Source of the DNA: Deltaproteobacteria bacterium
GTDB taxonomy: Bacteria; Bdellovibrionota; UBA1018; UBA923
Direction: 5' to 3'
DNA length: 13,546 nucleotides
NCBI GenBank assembly: GCA_016194725.1
Contig: JACQAW010000243.1
Coordinates: 1-13,546 of the forward strand
Both the position numbers and the translations under genes were made by a program. Below, one piece after another: positions 1 to 6,726 of this stretch. How positions within the stretch are numbered: position 1 is the first letter of the stretch; the number at the start of each line of letters is the position of its first letter. The notes under the pieces were generated by a model. That model worked only from the letters and a program-made list of their open reading frames with translations. It ran no database searches and was not told where the DNA came from.

Positions 1-462
1 GATCGTGCCCAGCAGCAGCTCGGTGGCGCCCTGGCGCCGCGCGGACGCCAGCGTATTTGCCGGAATGCGGGTGCCGAGCCAGTATTCCTTGTAGCGGCGT
101 TTGTTGAGGCGTTCCAGGTGGCTGGAATCGACGCGTAGAAAGTAGCTGTTCCAGAGCAGCGGGTTTTCGGGGTCCGCCGGGCAGTTTTCGTCGTTGCCTG
201 GCATGCTGCCGCAGGGTGAGTAGCTGCCGTAAAGCGCTCGCCACTGCATGGGAGGGATGGGCACATTGGGGGCGAAGTTCACCCACGCGCGAAAATGCTC
301 GGCGAATATAGGGGCGTAAAGCGCGGTCAGCGTGCCGAAGATGAAGAAAAAAAGCAGGTATTTCGCGCGTGCGTTGCGCACGTCGGCGATTTGCCGCGTT
401 TCTTCGGACGTGCGGCTGGTGGCATGCGCCAGGATTTCGATGATTCTTTTTACCTTCTTCAT
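1..462 (-). CDS. Hypothetical membrane protein, 3' part cut by window edge
   Basis: The reverse strand is open from the ATG at 462-460 to the left edge, giving 154 codons without a stop; the C-terminus lies outside the window. The product starts MKKVKRIIEIL, has a charged region to about residue 34, one hydrophobic segment at about 36-54 (YLLFFFIFGTLTALYAPIF), then a soluble stretch with two cysteines and many aromatic and arginine residues (LLWNSYFLRVDSSHL). This fits a single-pass inner-membrane protein with most of its mass outside the cytoplasm. I do not recognise the family. The in-frame TAA at 474-472 limits the start. No well-spaced ribosome binding site is present; the ATG forms an ATGA overlap with the TGA of an upstream open frame, which suggests translational coupling. 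Coding is supported by sensible composition; function is unknown. Confidence 0.7.
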   Translation of the reverse strand, partial: MKKVKRIIEILAHATSRTSEETRQIADVRNARAKYLLFFFIFGTLTALYAPIFAEHFRAWVNFAPNVPIPPMQWRALYGSYSPCGSMPGNDENCPADPENPLLWNSYFLRVDSSHLERLNKRRYKEYWLGTRIPANTLASARRQGATELLLGTI

Positions 463-515
463 CCCTTGGTCTTATCGGGTCGATTCGGATTGAAGCTGAT
501 CCAGGCAGTAATTTC

Positions 516-713
516 CTAGCTGGGCGGGATCCGCAGCGGCTCGATTCGTGGTTTTTGGGAGGAGAAGAAGGTTTTCGGCACCAGCTCCGGATTATTATCG
601 AGATACTTGAGCAGGGCGTCGCGCGCCCGGAGCCCACGGTGGAAGCACTTGTTAGTGGCGAGCACCTTGATGACATCGAGCAGACCGGAATGCGCCGCAA
701 ACTCTTGAATCAA
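516..713 (-). CDS. Small hypothetical protein, possibly a truncated or interrupted gene
   Basis: A 65-residue frame starts at TTG (713-711), preceded by GGGGAG with a five-base spacer, a good ribosome binding site. The product is mixed helical and charged (GLRARDALLKYLDNNPELV) with no signal peptide or membrane segment, and I do not recognise it. The same frame is open upstream to a stop at 776-774 but has no ATG or GTG there. After its TAG stop (518-516) the frame stays open for 18 more codons with ordinary composition (AWISFNPNRP) and ends at a TGA that overlaps the ATG of the next gene. It may be a genuine small protein, or a longer coupled protein broken by a nonsense codon. It is the first gene of a minus-strand pair and diverges from the cyclase gene. 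Confidence 0.4.
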   Translation of the reverse strand: MIQEFAAHSGLLDVIKVLATNKCFHRGLRARDALLKYLDNNPELVPKTFFSSQKPRIEPLRIPPS

Positions 714-770
714 TAACGCTCCCCGCCCTACCGTCTCAAGTATGAATTCGGAAGCTCCGATAGGTAAGTG

Positions 771-2066
771 ATGCTACGTCTCATCTCCCGCACCCTTGCA
801 TTGGCGGTCGCAGCTCTTTCGCACCTGGTGCTTGTTCCCGTGATGGCCATCTACGGAGTATCGATCTGCCCGATGCTGAGCGAGCGCGGTTTTGGCTTTG
901 GCTGCAGATATACCGTATTGCAGGCCGACATCGTCGAATGGCTTACTCATGGCTGGCTCAGGTGGGAGCTCGCGCGGTTGCCCGCATTGGCGCAGGACAA
1001 GGACAGTCGTTTCGGCCTGACCTTGCGCTGGCTTTACGGACGTGCCTGGTCGGCAATGCCCTTTCTCGTGTTTCTGGTGATTTCAGGTACGGTGATTACC
1101 CGCCAGTTCATGGACATCGTCGATATGGATTCCGCCGAGCTGAAAGTGGGAGCCATACACGGAATTTTGTTTCAACTTTCACAGGTAGTGGGTTTTCTGG
1201 TGGTGTGGCTGATGTTGGTGCGGCTGTTCACGGTGCTCAAGGAAAAACAGCTCGTCGAAGACGTGCACCGCCATCTGAATGCCCTGGCAAAGCTCGACGC
1301 CGGTTTCCATTCACCGACTGTCGCGTCGGGTTACTGGACGACTATTTTCAACGGACTGAACCAGACCAGCGAGCTCCTCGGCCAGCGTGCACGCCTCATC
1401 AAGGGATTTTCGAGTTACGTGACGGGAAGCGTGGTGGAAAAAGTGCTCAACAACCAAGCCTTGCGCCTCGAGGGCGAGAGGCGCGAGCTGACCATCATCT
1501 CGTCGGACCTCAGGAATTTTACTGGAATTTCAAACAAGTTGCCGGCTGAAAAAGTAGTGCAGATGCTGAATATCTATTTTGGCGACATGATCGAAGTGAT
1601 GATTGGGCATGGCGTGACGCTCGACAAGTTCATCGGCGACGGCATTCTGGCCTATGTCGGAGCTGCCGACGGAAATTCTTCGGGCGCCGATCGAGCCGTG
1701 GCCGCGGCTCTCGCCATGCACGAACGGCTGCTGGTGACTAACCAGAAGTTGCGGGTGCTGGGGCTACCTGACCTCGAAATCGGAGTCGGAGTACATGCGG
1801 GCTCGGTGATCCTGGGAAGTATCGGAGCCCCCGAAAAGATGCAGCATACGATAATCGGCGAACCTGTGAACATAGCGGCGCGCCTGGAGCCGCTATGCAA
1901 AAGGTTGCATGTCGGAATAGTCGTGTCGGATGAGGTTTTTGCAAATCTTTCGCCCAAGCTCCAGAGATGCCTACAGCAGGGTGGCACCCAGGAAATCAGG
2001 GGAGTGGAAGCGCCAGTCGCGATTCACACCTGGGCTCGTGCCACCGTTCACCGTGCTGCGGCCTGA
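771..2066 (+). CDS. Membrane-anchored class III adenylate cyclase
   Basis: This protein should convert ATP to cyclic AMP at the cytoplasmic face of the inner membrane. Numbering from the GTG at 768, the N-terminal part has hydrophobic segments at about 9-29, 95-111 and 132-153, followed by a helical linker (155-235). The catalytic class III cyclase domain covers about 238-425. All key residues are visible: metal-binding D247 (SSDLRNFT) and D291 (FIGDG), the adenine-selecting pair K287 and T361, and transition-state residues N368 and R372 (VNIAARLE). Lys with Thr is the pattern of class IIIb adenylate rather than guanylate cyclases. The ATG at 771 is preferred over the GTG at 768 because AGG at 762-764 is six bases from it. 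No clear HAMP, CHASE2 or FHA domain is seen. A secreted protein follows 35 bases downstream. Being a cyclase is near certain; adenylate specificity is inferred from residues. Confidence 0.93.
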   Translation: MLRLISRTLALAVAALSHLVLVPVMAIYGVSICPMLSERGFGFGCRYTVLQADIVEWLTHGWLRWELARLPALAQDKDSRFGLTLRWLYGRAWSAMPFLVFLVISGTVITRQFMDIVDMDSAELKVGAIHGILFQLSQVVGFLVVWLMLVRLFTVLKEKQLVEDVHRHLNALAKLDAGFHSPTVASGYWTTIFNGLNQTSELLGQRARLIKGFSSYVTGSVVEKVLNNQALRLEGERRELTIISSDLRNFTGISNKLPAEKVVQMLNIYFGDMIEVMIGHGVTLDKFIGDGILAYVGAADGNSSGADRAVAAALAMHERLLVTNQKLRVLGLPDLEIGVGVHAGSVILGSIGAPEKMQHTIIGEPVNIAARLEPLCKRLHVGIVVSDEVFANLSPKLQRCLQQGGTQEIRGVEAPVAIHTWARATVHRAAA

Positions 2067-2101
2067 ATGGCATGTCGCTTGCTTTGTGACGCGTGCAAAT
2101 T

Positions 2102-2644
2102 ATGGCTACGCGAATCTGGACTGTTCTATTATATTTCTCGGTGCTCACCCGCGCGCAGGCGGTAGTGGTTGATCGATTCCAGTGTCAGATCAGGTACACC
2201 CCCCAGCTCGACGGGCATATCGTCGATACCGTGGCCGAGCTTGCGGCGGCCCGCCGACCGCTTGGTTTTTCCGGCCGGGATCGTATTGCGCTCAGTGAAG
2301 GTGTGGCCGATCTTGCAACCACCGTGCAGGGTGAACGATTTCAGGCGGCGCTGCGCCTGGTCTACCTGCATGCGGTCAAATACGGGCAGGATGGGCAACC
2401 TCAACGGGCAGCCCAGCACGTGTGCCTGAGCCACACCGTCCTGGGGCCCGGGGCGGGCACTGGTTTTTCGGCGGACTGCCGGCCCCCTTGCGATAATGCG
2501 TTCGACCCGAAATGCAAGTGGATGCGAGTTGAGCTGCGAGGCGCAGTACCCCAGTTCGATGCCCGGGGCCTGATGCCGGTTGCGCAAAATCTGGCGCATG
2601 GCTCACTGCGGCTTGCATGTCACTTCGCAGGTACTCTGGACTAG
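2102..2644 (+). CDS. Secreted cysteine-containing hypothetical protein
   Basis: The 180-residue product begins with a clear signal peptide: R4, a hydrophobic core at 5-15 and an AQA cleavage site after residue 20. The mature protein has six cysteines (28, 108, 126, 130, 138, 173), an even number compatible with disulfides in the periplasm or outside the cell. Three of them cluster in the stretch containing ADCRPPC and PKCKW. I do not recognise the family. The ATG at 2102 is chosen because it gives the compact signal peptide; a GTG at 2093 would add three residues. Neither start has a strong ribosome binding site. The gene lies 35 bases after the cyclase in the same direction, so cotranscription is possible, though no functional link is visible. 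The long frame on the opposite strand (2599-2129) is taken as a shadow. Confidence 0.7.
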   Translation: MATRIWTVLLYFSVLTRAQAVVVDRFQCQIRYTPQLDGHIVDTVAELAAARRPLGFSGRDRIALSEGVADLATTVQGERFQAALRLVYLHAVKYGQDGQPQRAAQHVCLSHTVLGPGAGTGFSADCRPPCDNAFDPKCKWMRVELRGAVPQFDARGLMPVAQNLAHGSLRLACHFAGTLD

Positions 2645-2709
2645 CGTGTTGGCCGGTCGATCTGCTATGTTCACGCCATAATCCGCATCTTATCAAATGG
2701 GAGCAAGGC

Positions 2710-3432
2710 ATGGGCGCACAGTGGAAGCATGCAGGTCAGGTCGCGAACGCGAATAAAAAAGGCCAAATCGTCGGCAAGTTGACCAAAGAAATTATCGTCG
2801 CTGCAAAAATGGGCGGGGCCAACATGGACTCCAACTTTCGTCTGCGCGCGGCTGTCGAATCGGCCCGCAAAGCTTCGGTTACGCGAGATACCATCGAGCG
2901 CGCGATCAAAAAGGGCTCGGGGCAAACCGACGAAACCATTGTTTATGAGCTGGTGACCTATGAAGGGTTCGCTCCTCATCAAGTTCCCTTGATCGTCGAA
3001 TGCCTTACCGACAACAAGAATCGCACGGCATCTGACGTGCGCATGATTTTTCGCAAGGGCCAGCTGGGCTCGATTGGCAGCGTGGGGTGGATGTTTGACC
3101 GGGCTGGCGTGGTCGAAGCTACTCACAAAGACAAAACCCTCGACACCGAAGGCGTCGCGATCGAAGCGGGCGCGCAAAACGTCGAGCCTCTTGAGAAAGC
3201 GGATATCCCCGATGGGCACATCGGGGCGCGGTTTATCTGCGACGCTTCGGATCTGGGAGCGGTGAGCAAGTTTTTAGGTGAAGCCGGGTGGGCCGTTTCG
3301 CTTTCGGAGCTGAGCTATCTTGCCAAGAGCTATCCCGAGCTGACACCCGAGCAGCGCAAGGAAGTTTCCGCGTTTCTGGGCGAAGTCGATGACAATGATG
3401 ATGTGCATAGAATCTATGTTGCGCTGAAATGA
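2710..3432 (+). CDS. yebC: YebC/PmpR-family protein (transcription or translation regulator)
   Basis: The 240-residue product matches the YebC/PmpR (TACO1) family over its whole length. The N-terminal basic region (MGAQWKHAGQVANANKKG) leads into the three-helix part with KLTKEIIVAAKMGG (23-36) and DTIERAIKKGSG (60-71). Further family hallmarks are YEGFAP (84-89), DNKNRTASDVR (101-111) and GSVGWMFDR (123-131). Length is normal for the family. Members have been described as DNA-binding regulators (PmpR) and, more recently, as ribosome-associated factors that help synthesis through proline-rich stretches; the sequence does not settle which applies here. The ATG at 2710 has GGGAG at 2699-2703, six bases upstream, and matches the family N-terminus; the frame upstream of it is not coding. 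The gene converges on arfB, with a repeat array between them. Confidence 0.95.
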   Translation: MGAQWKHAGQVANANKKGQIVGKLTKEIIVAAKMGGANMDSNFRLRAAVESARKASVTRDTIERAIKKGSGQTDETIVYELVTYEGFAPHQVPLIVECLTDNKNRTASDVRMIFRKGQLGSIGSVGWMFDRAGVVEATHKDKTLDTEGVAIEAGAQNVEPLEKADIPDGHIGARFICDASDLGAVSKFLGEAGWAVSLSELSYLAKSYPELTPEQRKEVSAFLGEVDDNDDVHRIYVALK

Positions 3433-3440
3433 GGGGGTTC

Positions 3441-3560
3441 AGTTTCCGTTTCAGTTTCCGTTCGAGTTTCAGTTACGGAAACAGTACTGAAACGGTAACG
3501 GAATCCGAAACGCGAACGGCTCCCGGAGGGGCGCGAAGCGCAAACCGAAACCGCAACCGG
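3441..3560. repeat. Inverted 6-base repeat array with long hairpin, between convergent genes
   Basis: From 3441 to 3476 six tandem hexamers of the form [A/C]GTTTC occur with a few mismatches. From about 3478 the motif flips to the complementary sense (GAAACG, GTAACG, GAAACG, CGAACG), and CAAACC GAAACC GCAACC closes the array at 3541-3558. The flip creates an imperfect hairpin: 3447-3452 with 3507-3512, 3456-3462 with 3497-3503, and 3466-3473 with 3486-3493, around a 12-base loop. Two small GC-rich hairpins follow (3520-3528 CTCC/GGAG and 3531-3541 GCGC/GCGC). The array fills the space between the convergent yebC and arfB stops, so it may end transcription from both sides, though no T-tract follows the stem as in a classical intrinsic terminator. 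The translated frames here are low-complexity and not genes. Confidence 0.6.
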
Positions 3561-3983
3561 CTAATAATCATTTCTGACCGAGCGCCGGCCTTTCTTCTTT
3601 TCAGCATGAACCTGCTTGCCCTCTAAGCGCCGGCGAGTAGACCCTCGAGTAGGCGTCGTCTTGCGCCGCGCCTTGGGTGGCACAGCCACCTCTATAAGCA
3701 TGTCGCGAAGTTTCTTCATACAGTCGTCGACATTGCGGCTTTGGTCGCGAAAGCGGTCGCTCGAGAGCACCACTGCGCCGTCTTCGTTGATGCGGGTCTG
3801 AAACTTTCCCAGGAACCGCGAACGCACGGGAGCCGGAAGGCTGGGGCTTTTAACCACGTTCCAGTGCAGTACCGCCTTGCTGTTGACCTTGTTCACGTTC
3901 TGGCCGCCGGGCCCCGAGCTTCGCGCGAACGAAAAATCAAGCTCCCAGAGCGGAATATGAATGTGAGCGTTCACGACGAGCAT
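3561..3983 (-). CDS. arfB: Ribosome-rescue peptidyl-tRNA hydrolase ArfB
   Basis: ArfB enters the A site of ribosomes stalled without a stop codon and cleaves the peptidyl-tRNA. The 140-residue product has the release-factor catalytic GGQ motif at 26-28 in the context SSGPGGQNVNKVNS, and the basic tail expected to sit in the empty mRNA channel (KARRKTTPTRGSTRRR at 104-119, then more Lys and Arg to 134). The length equals that of E. coli YaeJ/ArfB, and the tail with no codon-recognition domain separates it from RF1 and RF2. The ATG at 3983-3981 gives the usual family N-terminus (MLVVNAHIHIPLWEL). No strong ribosome binding site is seen upstream. It diverges from the FecR-domain gene and converges with yebC. 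Confidence 0.93.
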   Translation of the reverse strand: MLVVNAHIHIPLWELDFSFARSSGPGGQNVNKVNSKAVLHWNVVKSPSLPAPVRSRFLGKFQTRINEDGAVVLSSDRFRDQSRNVDDCMKKLRDMLIEVAVPPKARRKTTPTRGSTRRRLEGKQVHAEKKKGRRSVRNDY

Positions 3984-4087
3984 GCTGGAAGCTTAAGCCG
4001 CCGGCCGGGCCTTTGCAAACAATCCACGCGCAGTTCGTGGCCAACAGCCGGCTTGCTTTGGGAAATATTTCGAGTCACTATGGCGCA
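3984..4087. promoter_or_regulatory. Divergent intergenic region between arfB and the FecR-domain operon
   Basis: These 104 bases separate two divergent genes and must hold both promoters. A weak candidate for the plus strand is TTGCTT at 4053-4058 and CACTAT at 4076-4081 with a 17-base spacer. That would place the transcript start close to the ATG at 4088, and there is no ribosome binding site before that ATG, so a leaderless message is conceivable. A small inverted repeat, CCACG (4024-4028) and CGTGG (4036-4040), could be an operator or chance. The -10 match is poor, so the exact promoter is uncertain. Confidence 0.3.
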
Positions 4088-4891
4088 ATGATTTTGCGAA
4101 TCACGGCCCTGGCTGTTTTTTTTGTGTTGGCTCAGGTCAACACTTCAGCCGCTGCGCGACCAGCCGGTGCTCAAAATATCGGCAGGGTGTCGGCGGTAGA
4201 AGGCAGTGACGGCACCGGGGTCATGAAAGTGGAAATTAGGGGCGATGCAGGCACTCGTCGGGAGAGCGCCGGTGGCGAGCTCAGGGCCGGCGATCACGTT
4301 TTGCCCGGACATGAGCTGGCGGTTACGCTGCAGCTGCGTGACGGCAGTGAAATCATGCTGGCACCCGACAGCGAGCTGTCGCTCGACGAGGTAGCCGATC
4401 GAACCGCCAAAGGTGGTTCGCGGCTGGGGTTACTGCGGGGCCTGGTGCACGCCATTGTAAATAAGATTTACACCAATGAGCAGCCATTCATGGTCAGCGC
4501 TGGCAATTGCGTCATGGGCGTGCGCGGTACCGAGTTTGTAGTCGACCGCGAGGACAGTGGGCAGTCCACCTTGCATACGCTGACGGGCTCGGTAGCCATC
4601 GCGCGCAGCGCCGCCGATTTGCGTGCCTCCAAAGCCATCAGACTTGTTCGCGCAGGCTCGTCGAGCCTGATGAGGCCCGGCCTGCAGCTGCCCCGAGCTC
4701 CGAAAAAATTCAATCCCAAGACCTTGGATGATTATCTGGGAGGCCGTGCCTCGACGGTCGCACGGGTCGTGCTGGCTCGCCGCGCGGCGCGCATCGCGGT
4801 CAAGCATGCGGAAGAGGCAAAAAGGCGGGGGCCGCCGAAGAAAAAGGTCACGTGGAAGCCGCCTCAACCCAAACGCACTAAAGGAAAATAA
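4088..4891 (+). CDS. Exported FecR-domain protein with basic C-terminal tail
   Basis: The 267-residue product has a signal peptide (hydrophobic core about 7-17, probable cleavage after AAA near 23) and a FecR domain at about 66-172, with RAGDHVLPG, LQLRDGSEIMLAP and the hallmark MGVRGTEF at 143-150. The last 60 residues are Arg/Lys-rich (ARRAARIAVKHAEEAKRR, then PPKKKV and PKRTKGK). Classical FecR is an inner-membrane anti-sigma regulator acting on FecI. Here there is no N-terminal cytoplasmic anti-sigma part and no sigma factor nearby, so this is more like the stand-alone exported FecR-domain proteins whose role may be structural or ligand binding in the periplasm. The ATG at 4088 is chosen for the signal peptide; it lacks a clear ribosome binding site. 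It is the first gene of an operon with two barrel-like proteins. Confidence 0.85.
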   Translation: MILRITALAVFFVLAQVNTSAAARPAGAQNIGRVSAVEGSDGTGVMKVEIRGDAGTRRESAGGELRAGDHVLPGHELAVTLQLRDGSEIMLAPDSELSLDEVADRTAKGGSRLGLLRGLVHAIVNKIYTNEQPFMVSAGNCVMGVRGTEFVVDREDSGQSTLHTLTGSVAIARSAADLRASKAIRLVRAGSSSLMRPGLQLPRAPKKFNPKTLDDYLGGRASTVARVVLARRAARIAVKHAEEAKRRGPPKKKVTWKPPQPKRTKGK

Positions 4892-4892
4892 C

Positions 4893-5771
4893 TTGAACCG
4901 GTTTGCTATACTGCTGCTGGTTTGCGCGAATCTGGCGACAAGGGCGGCATTTGCCGTGCCCGAGCCCCCGCCCGTGAAAGCCTGGGCTGATCCGTTCTGG
5001 GTGGGCTTTGCGGCGCAGCTGCAATTTCAAGATCGTGAAAACGACTTTCAGACTGAACGAACAGTGCTATCCAATTTTACGTATGGTTTTGACAATGGCG
5101 TTACGTTGGGAATCCTGACACCGGCTGTTCTGGTCGACACCCGATCGAGGGAAGAGGGAAACCTGGTCACGCCGCGGCTGGGCGGAAGCTTTTCAGAGCG
5201 CATCGAAGTCAATGGCTCGTACCGGGTTTGGGGCGACGTTTATGATTACGTCGCTTTCACGCTGGGTGTGGGATTGCCTATCCAGAGCGACGATGCCCTG
5301 CGCGCCGGCCTGAACGGCAGCACCATGATACTCACCTCGATATTTGCCCGCCTGGACTGGGGCTGGGTGGCCTTTTCGCCGCAGCTGATCAACGACAGCC
5401 AGTTTCCGAGCAAGAACGTCATCGAGACCAAGAACGGCCTGCAAAGCGATCAGTTCATCGATTCGACGAACTTCATCCGTTATATCCTGGGGCTTTCGTT
5501 TTATCCTTCAAATCGTTTTTCGCCATTCCTCAATTTCACCGAAATCTCCCCGCGCCGCACCAGCTTTCGCAACGACCTGGATGGCTTTGCGGTGATCAAT
5601 AAGAATACCGCCACGAACCGCGCGCGTTTTTTGAGCTTCGGGCTTGAAACTACGCCCTTTTCAGAGCCACTGGTTTTTACCGTGCAAGCCGATAAGTTTG
5701 GCGGCTTGGGCGCGGATGCACCCAATCTGTCGGATTGGCGACTGATAGGAAAGATCAGATGGAACTTCTAA
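4893..5771 (+). CDS. Predicted outer-membrane beta-barrel protein
   Basis: The start is a TTG at 4893, supported by AAGGA at 4881-4885 with a seven-base spacer; it begins one base after the stop of the FecR-domain gene, so the two are coupled. The 292-residue product has a signal peptide (core about 5-13, cleavage near RAAFA at 17-21). The mature chain alternates polar and aromatic residues in the way of transmembrane beta-strands, with glycine-rich turns (YDYVAFTLGVGLP, FIRYILGLSFYPSNRF, RFLSFGLETTPF), and ends in phenylalanine after IGKIRWNF, the usual signal for BAM-dependent insertion. No plug, peptidoglycan-binding or catalytic domain is seen. The specific family is not recognised. An outer-membrane barrel is a confident inference; its substrate is unknown. 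Confidence 0.8.
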   Translation: MNRFAILLLVCANLATRAAFAVPEPPPVKAWADPFWVGFAAQLQFQDRENDFQTERTVLSNFTYGFDNGVTLGILTPAVLVDTRSREEGNLVTPRLGGSFSERIEVNGSYRVWGDVYDYVAFTLGVGLPIQSDDALRAGLNGSTMILTSIFARLDWGWVAFSPQLINDSQFPSKNVIETKNGLQSDQFIDSTNFIRYILGLSFYPSNRFSPFLNFTEISPRRTSFRNDLDGFAVINKNTATNRARFLSFGLETTPFSEPLVFTVQADKFGGLGADAPNLSDWRLIGKIRWNF

Positions 5772-6718
5772 GGCGCGCGTTGGCATTGCTGATCCTGCTT
5801 GGGGTGGGGCTGCCTCTACATTCGGCATTCGCCAAATTCATGCCCGCGCTCAATAGCCTTGAGACGGTAACCAACGATTCCGTCAGCGCGGGACCCAATT
5901 ACAATCTGGGTGTGTCGATGGACCTGGCTCTGGGCTCGCGGGACGACCCTTCCAACAGCATGGCCAGCCTGCACGGCAACTATTCCCGCCAAATGGCGCC
6001 GCTTGACCCCACCAGTAAGGATACCCGGCTTAAGGACGTGAACAACTTCAGCAGTGGCGTTTCAATCAATGTTCTTGAAAAGGGTGTCGTGGGTGTCGAT
6101 TTCGATTCGGCCTCGGACCGGTATGAGTCGGTGTTCACGAACGGCTTCAAGATCACTCTGGGCTATGAGCCGATTCGGCTGTCGTATCGCTATGCGGGCA
6201 CCACGATCGAGCAGACCATCACTCCGGCGCCGCAGCTGAAAAACGGAAAACTGGTCGCTCAGCCCAATCAGGAGGGGGCCTTCATCTATCAGCAAACTCT
6301 GGCCCTCGAGGGCAACTTCGAGCTTTCGCCTGCCGACACGCTGTCACCAGCCGTTGCGTTGGCCACGTTCAGTCCGGGCGCGAATCTTTTTGCCAACGTG
6401 CTTGCTAATAATGCGGGCTTGCAAAGCCTTTCCACTTTTACCGACACCCTGCAAAGTTTCGAGCAATACAGCTATGGCAGCGAGTGGAGGCATTATTTCG
6501 ATGACACCTGGGGCTCCAAGCTGGGCATAAAAATCGTACACGAGATCATCACGGCAAACACGCTTTTCGAATCCTCGATGGGAATGGGCTACCGCCTCAG
6601 TGGTGGCACGCACGTGCAGTTGGGCTGGGATTACTCGCACGACGCTACGGCCGTGCAGAACATCCTGACACTCGAGTTCAAGGTGTCCTGGGATCGCGCC
6701 GCGACCGCGACGCCATAA
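5759..6718 (+). CDS. Second predicted outer-membrane beta-barrel protein of the FecR operon
   Basis: The ATG at 5759 overlaps the preceding gene by 13 bases and has AGGA at 5747-5750, eight bases upstream. The 319-residue product starts with a signal peptide (MELLRRALALLILLGVG, cleavage after HSAFA at 21-25). The mature part shows alternating strand patterns separated by polar turns (FKITLGYEPIRLSYRYAGT, KLGIKIVHEIITANT, GMGYRLSGGTHVQLGWDY), consistent with a barrel. Unlike its neighbour it ends in RAATATP rather than an aromatic residue, although the last strand (LEFKVSW) stops seven residues earlier. I do not recognise the family. It shares little visible identity with the first barrel, so it is probably a partner rather than a recent duplicate. 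Transcription converges on the YkvA gene with eight bases between stops and no terminator-like hairpin. Confidence 0.78.
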   Translation: MELLRRALALLILLGVGLPLHSAFAKFMPALNSLETVTNDSVSAGPNYNLGVSMDLALGSRDDPSNSMASLHGNYSRQMAPLDPTSKDTRLKDVNNFSSGVSINVLEKGVVGVDFDSASDRYESVFTNGFKITLGYEPIRLSYRYAGTTIEQTITPAPQLKNGKLVAQPNQEGAFIYQQTLALEGNFELSPADTLSPAVALATFSPGANLFANVLANNAGLQSLSTFTDTLQSFEQYSYGSEWRHYFDDTWGSKLGIKIVHEIITANTLFESSMGMGYRLSGGTHVQLGWDYSHDATAVQNILTLEFKVSWDRAATATP

Positions 6719-6726
6719 GACCTGGA

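Noticed and set aside
938..1549. Plus-strand 203-residue frame inside the cyclase gene
   Set aside because: It is out of frame with a complete cyclase with all catalytic residues; the composition is rich in Arg and Gly and has no motif.
2129..2599. Minus-strand 156-residue frame opposite the secreted cysteine protein
   Set aside because: The plus-strand frame has a signal peptide with a proper cleavage site; the minus frame has shadow-like composition.
2645..2709. Promoter for yebC with CATAAT at 2677-2682
   Set aside because: No acceptable -35 element lies 16-18 bases upstream, so the -10 match alone does not support a call.
2671..3219. Minus-strand 182-residue frame opposite yebC
   Set aside because: It is antisense to a conserved YebC-family gene.
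3441..3560. CRISPR array
   Set aside because: The repeats are six bases long with no spacers, and no cas genes are present.
3429..3626. Plus-strand 65-residue frame with FSFRFSF-like repeats after yebC
   Set aside because: It is the direct translation of the hexamer array, low in complexity, and runs into the antisense of arfB.
4088..4891. Classical FecI/FecR iron-signalling anti-sigma factor
   Set aside because: The protein is exported by a signal peptide, lacks the cytoplasmic anti-sigma segment, and no sigma factor or TonB receptor is nearby.
6719..6726. Intrinsic terminator between the second barrel gene and the YkvA gene
   Set aside because: Only eight bases separate the stops and no stem-loop with a T-tract is visible on either strand.
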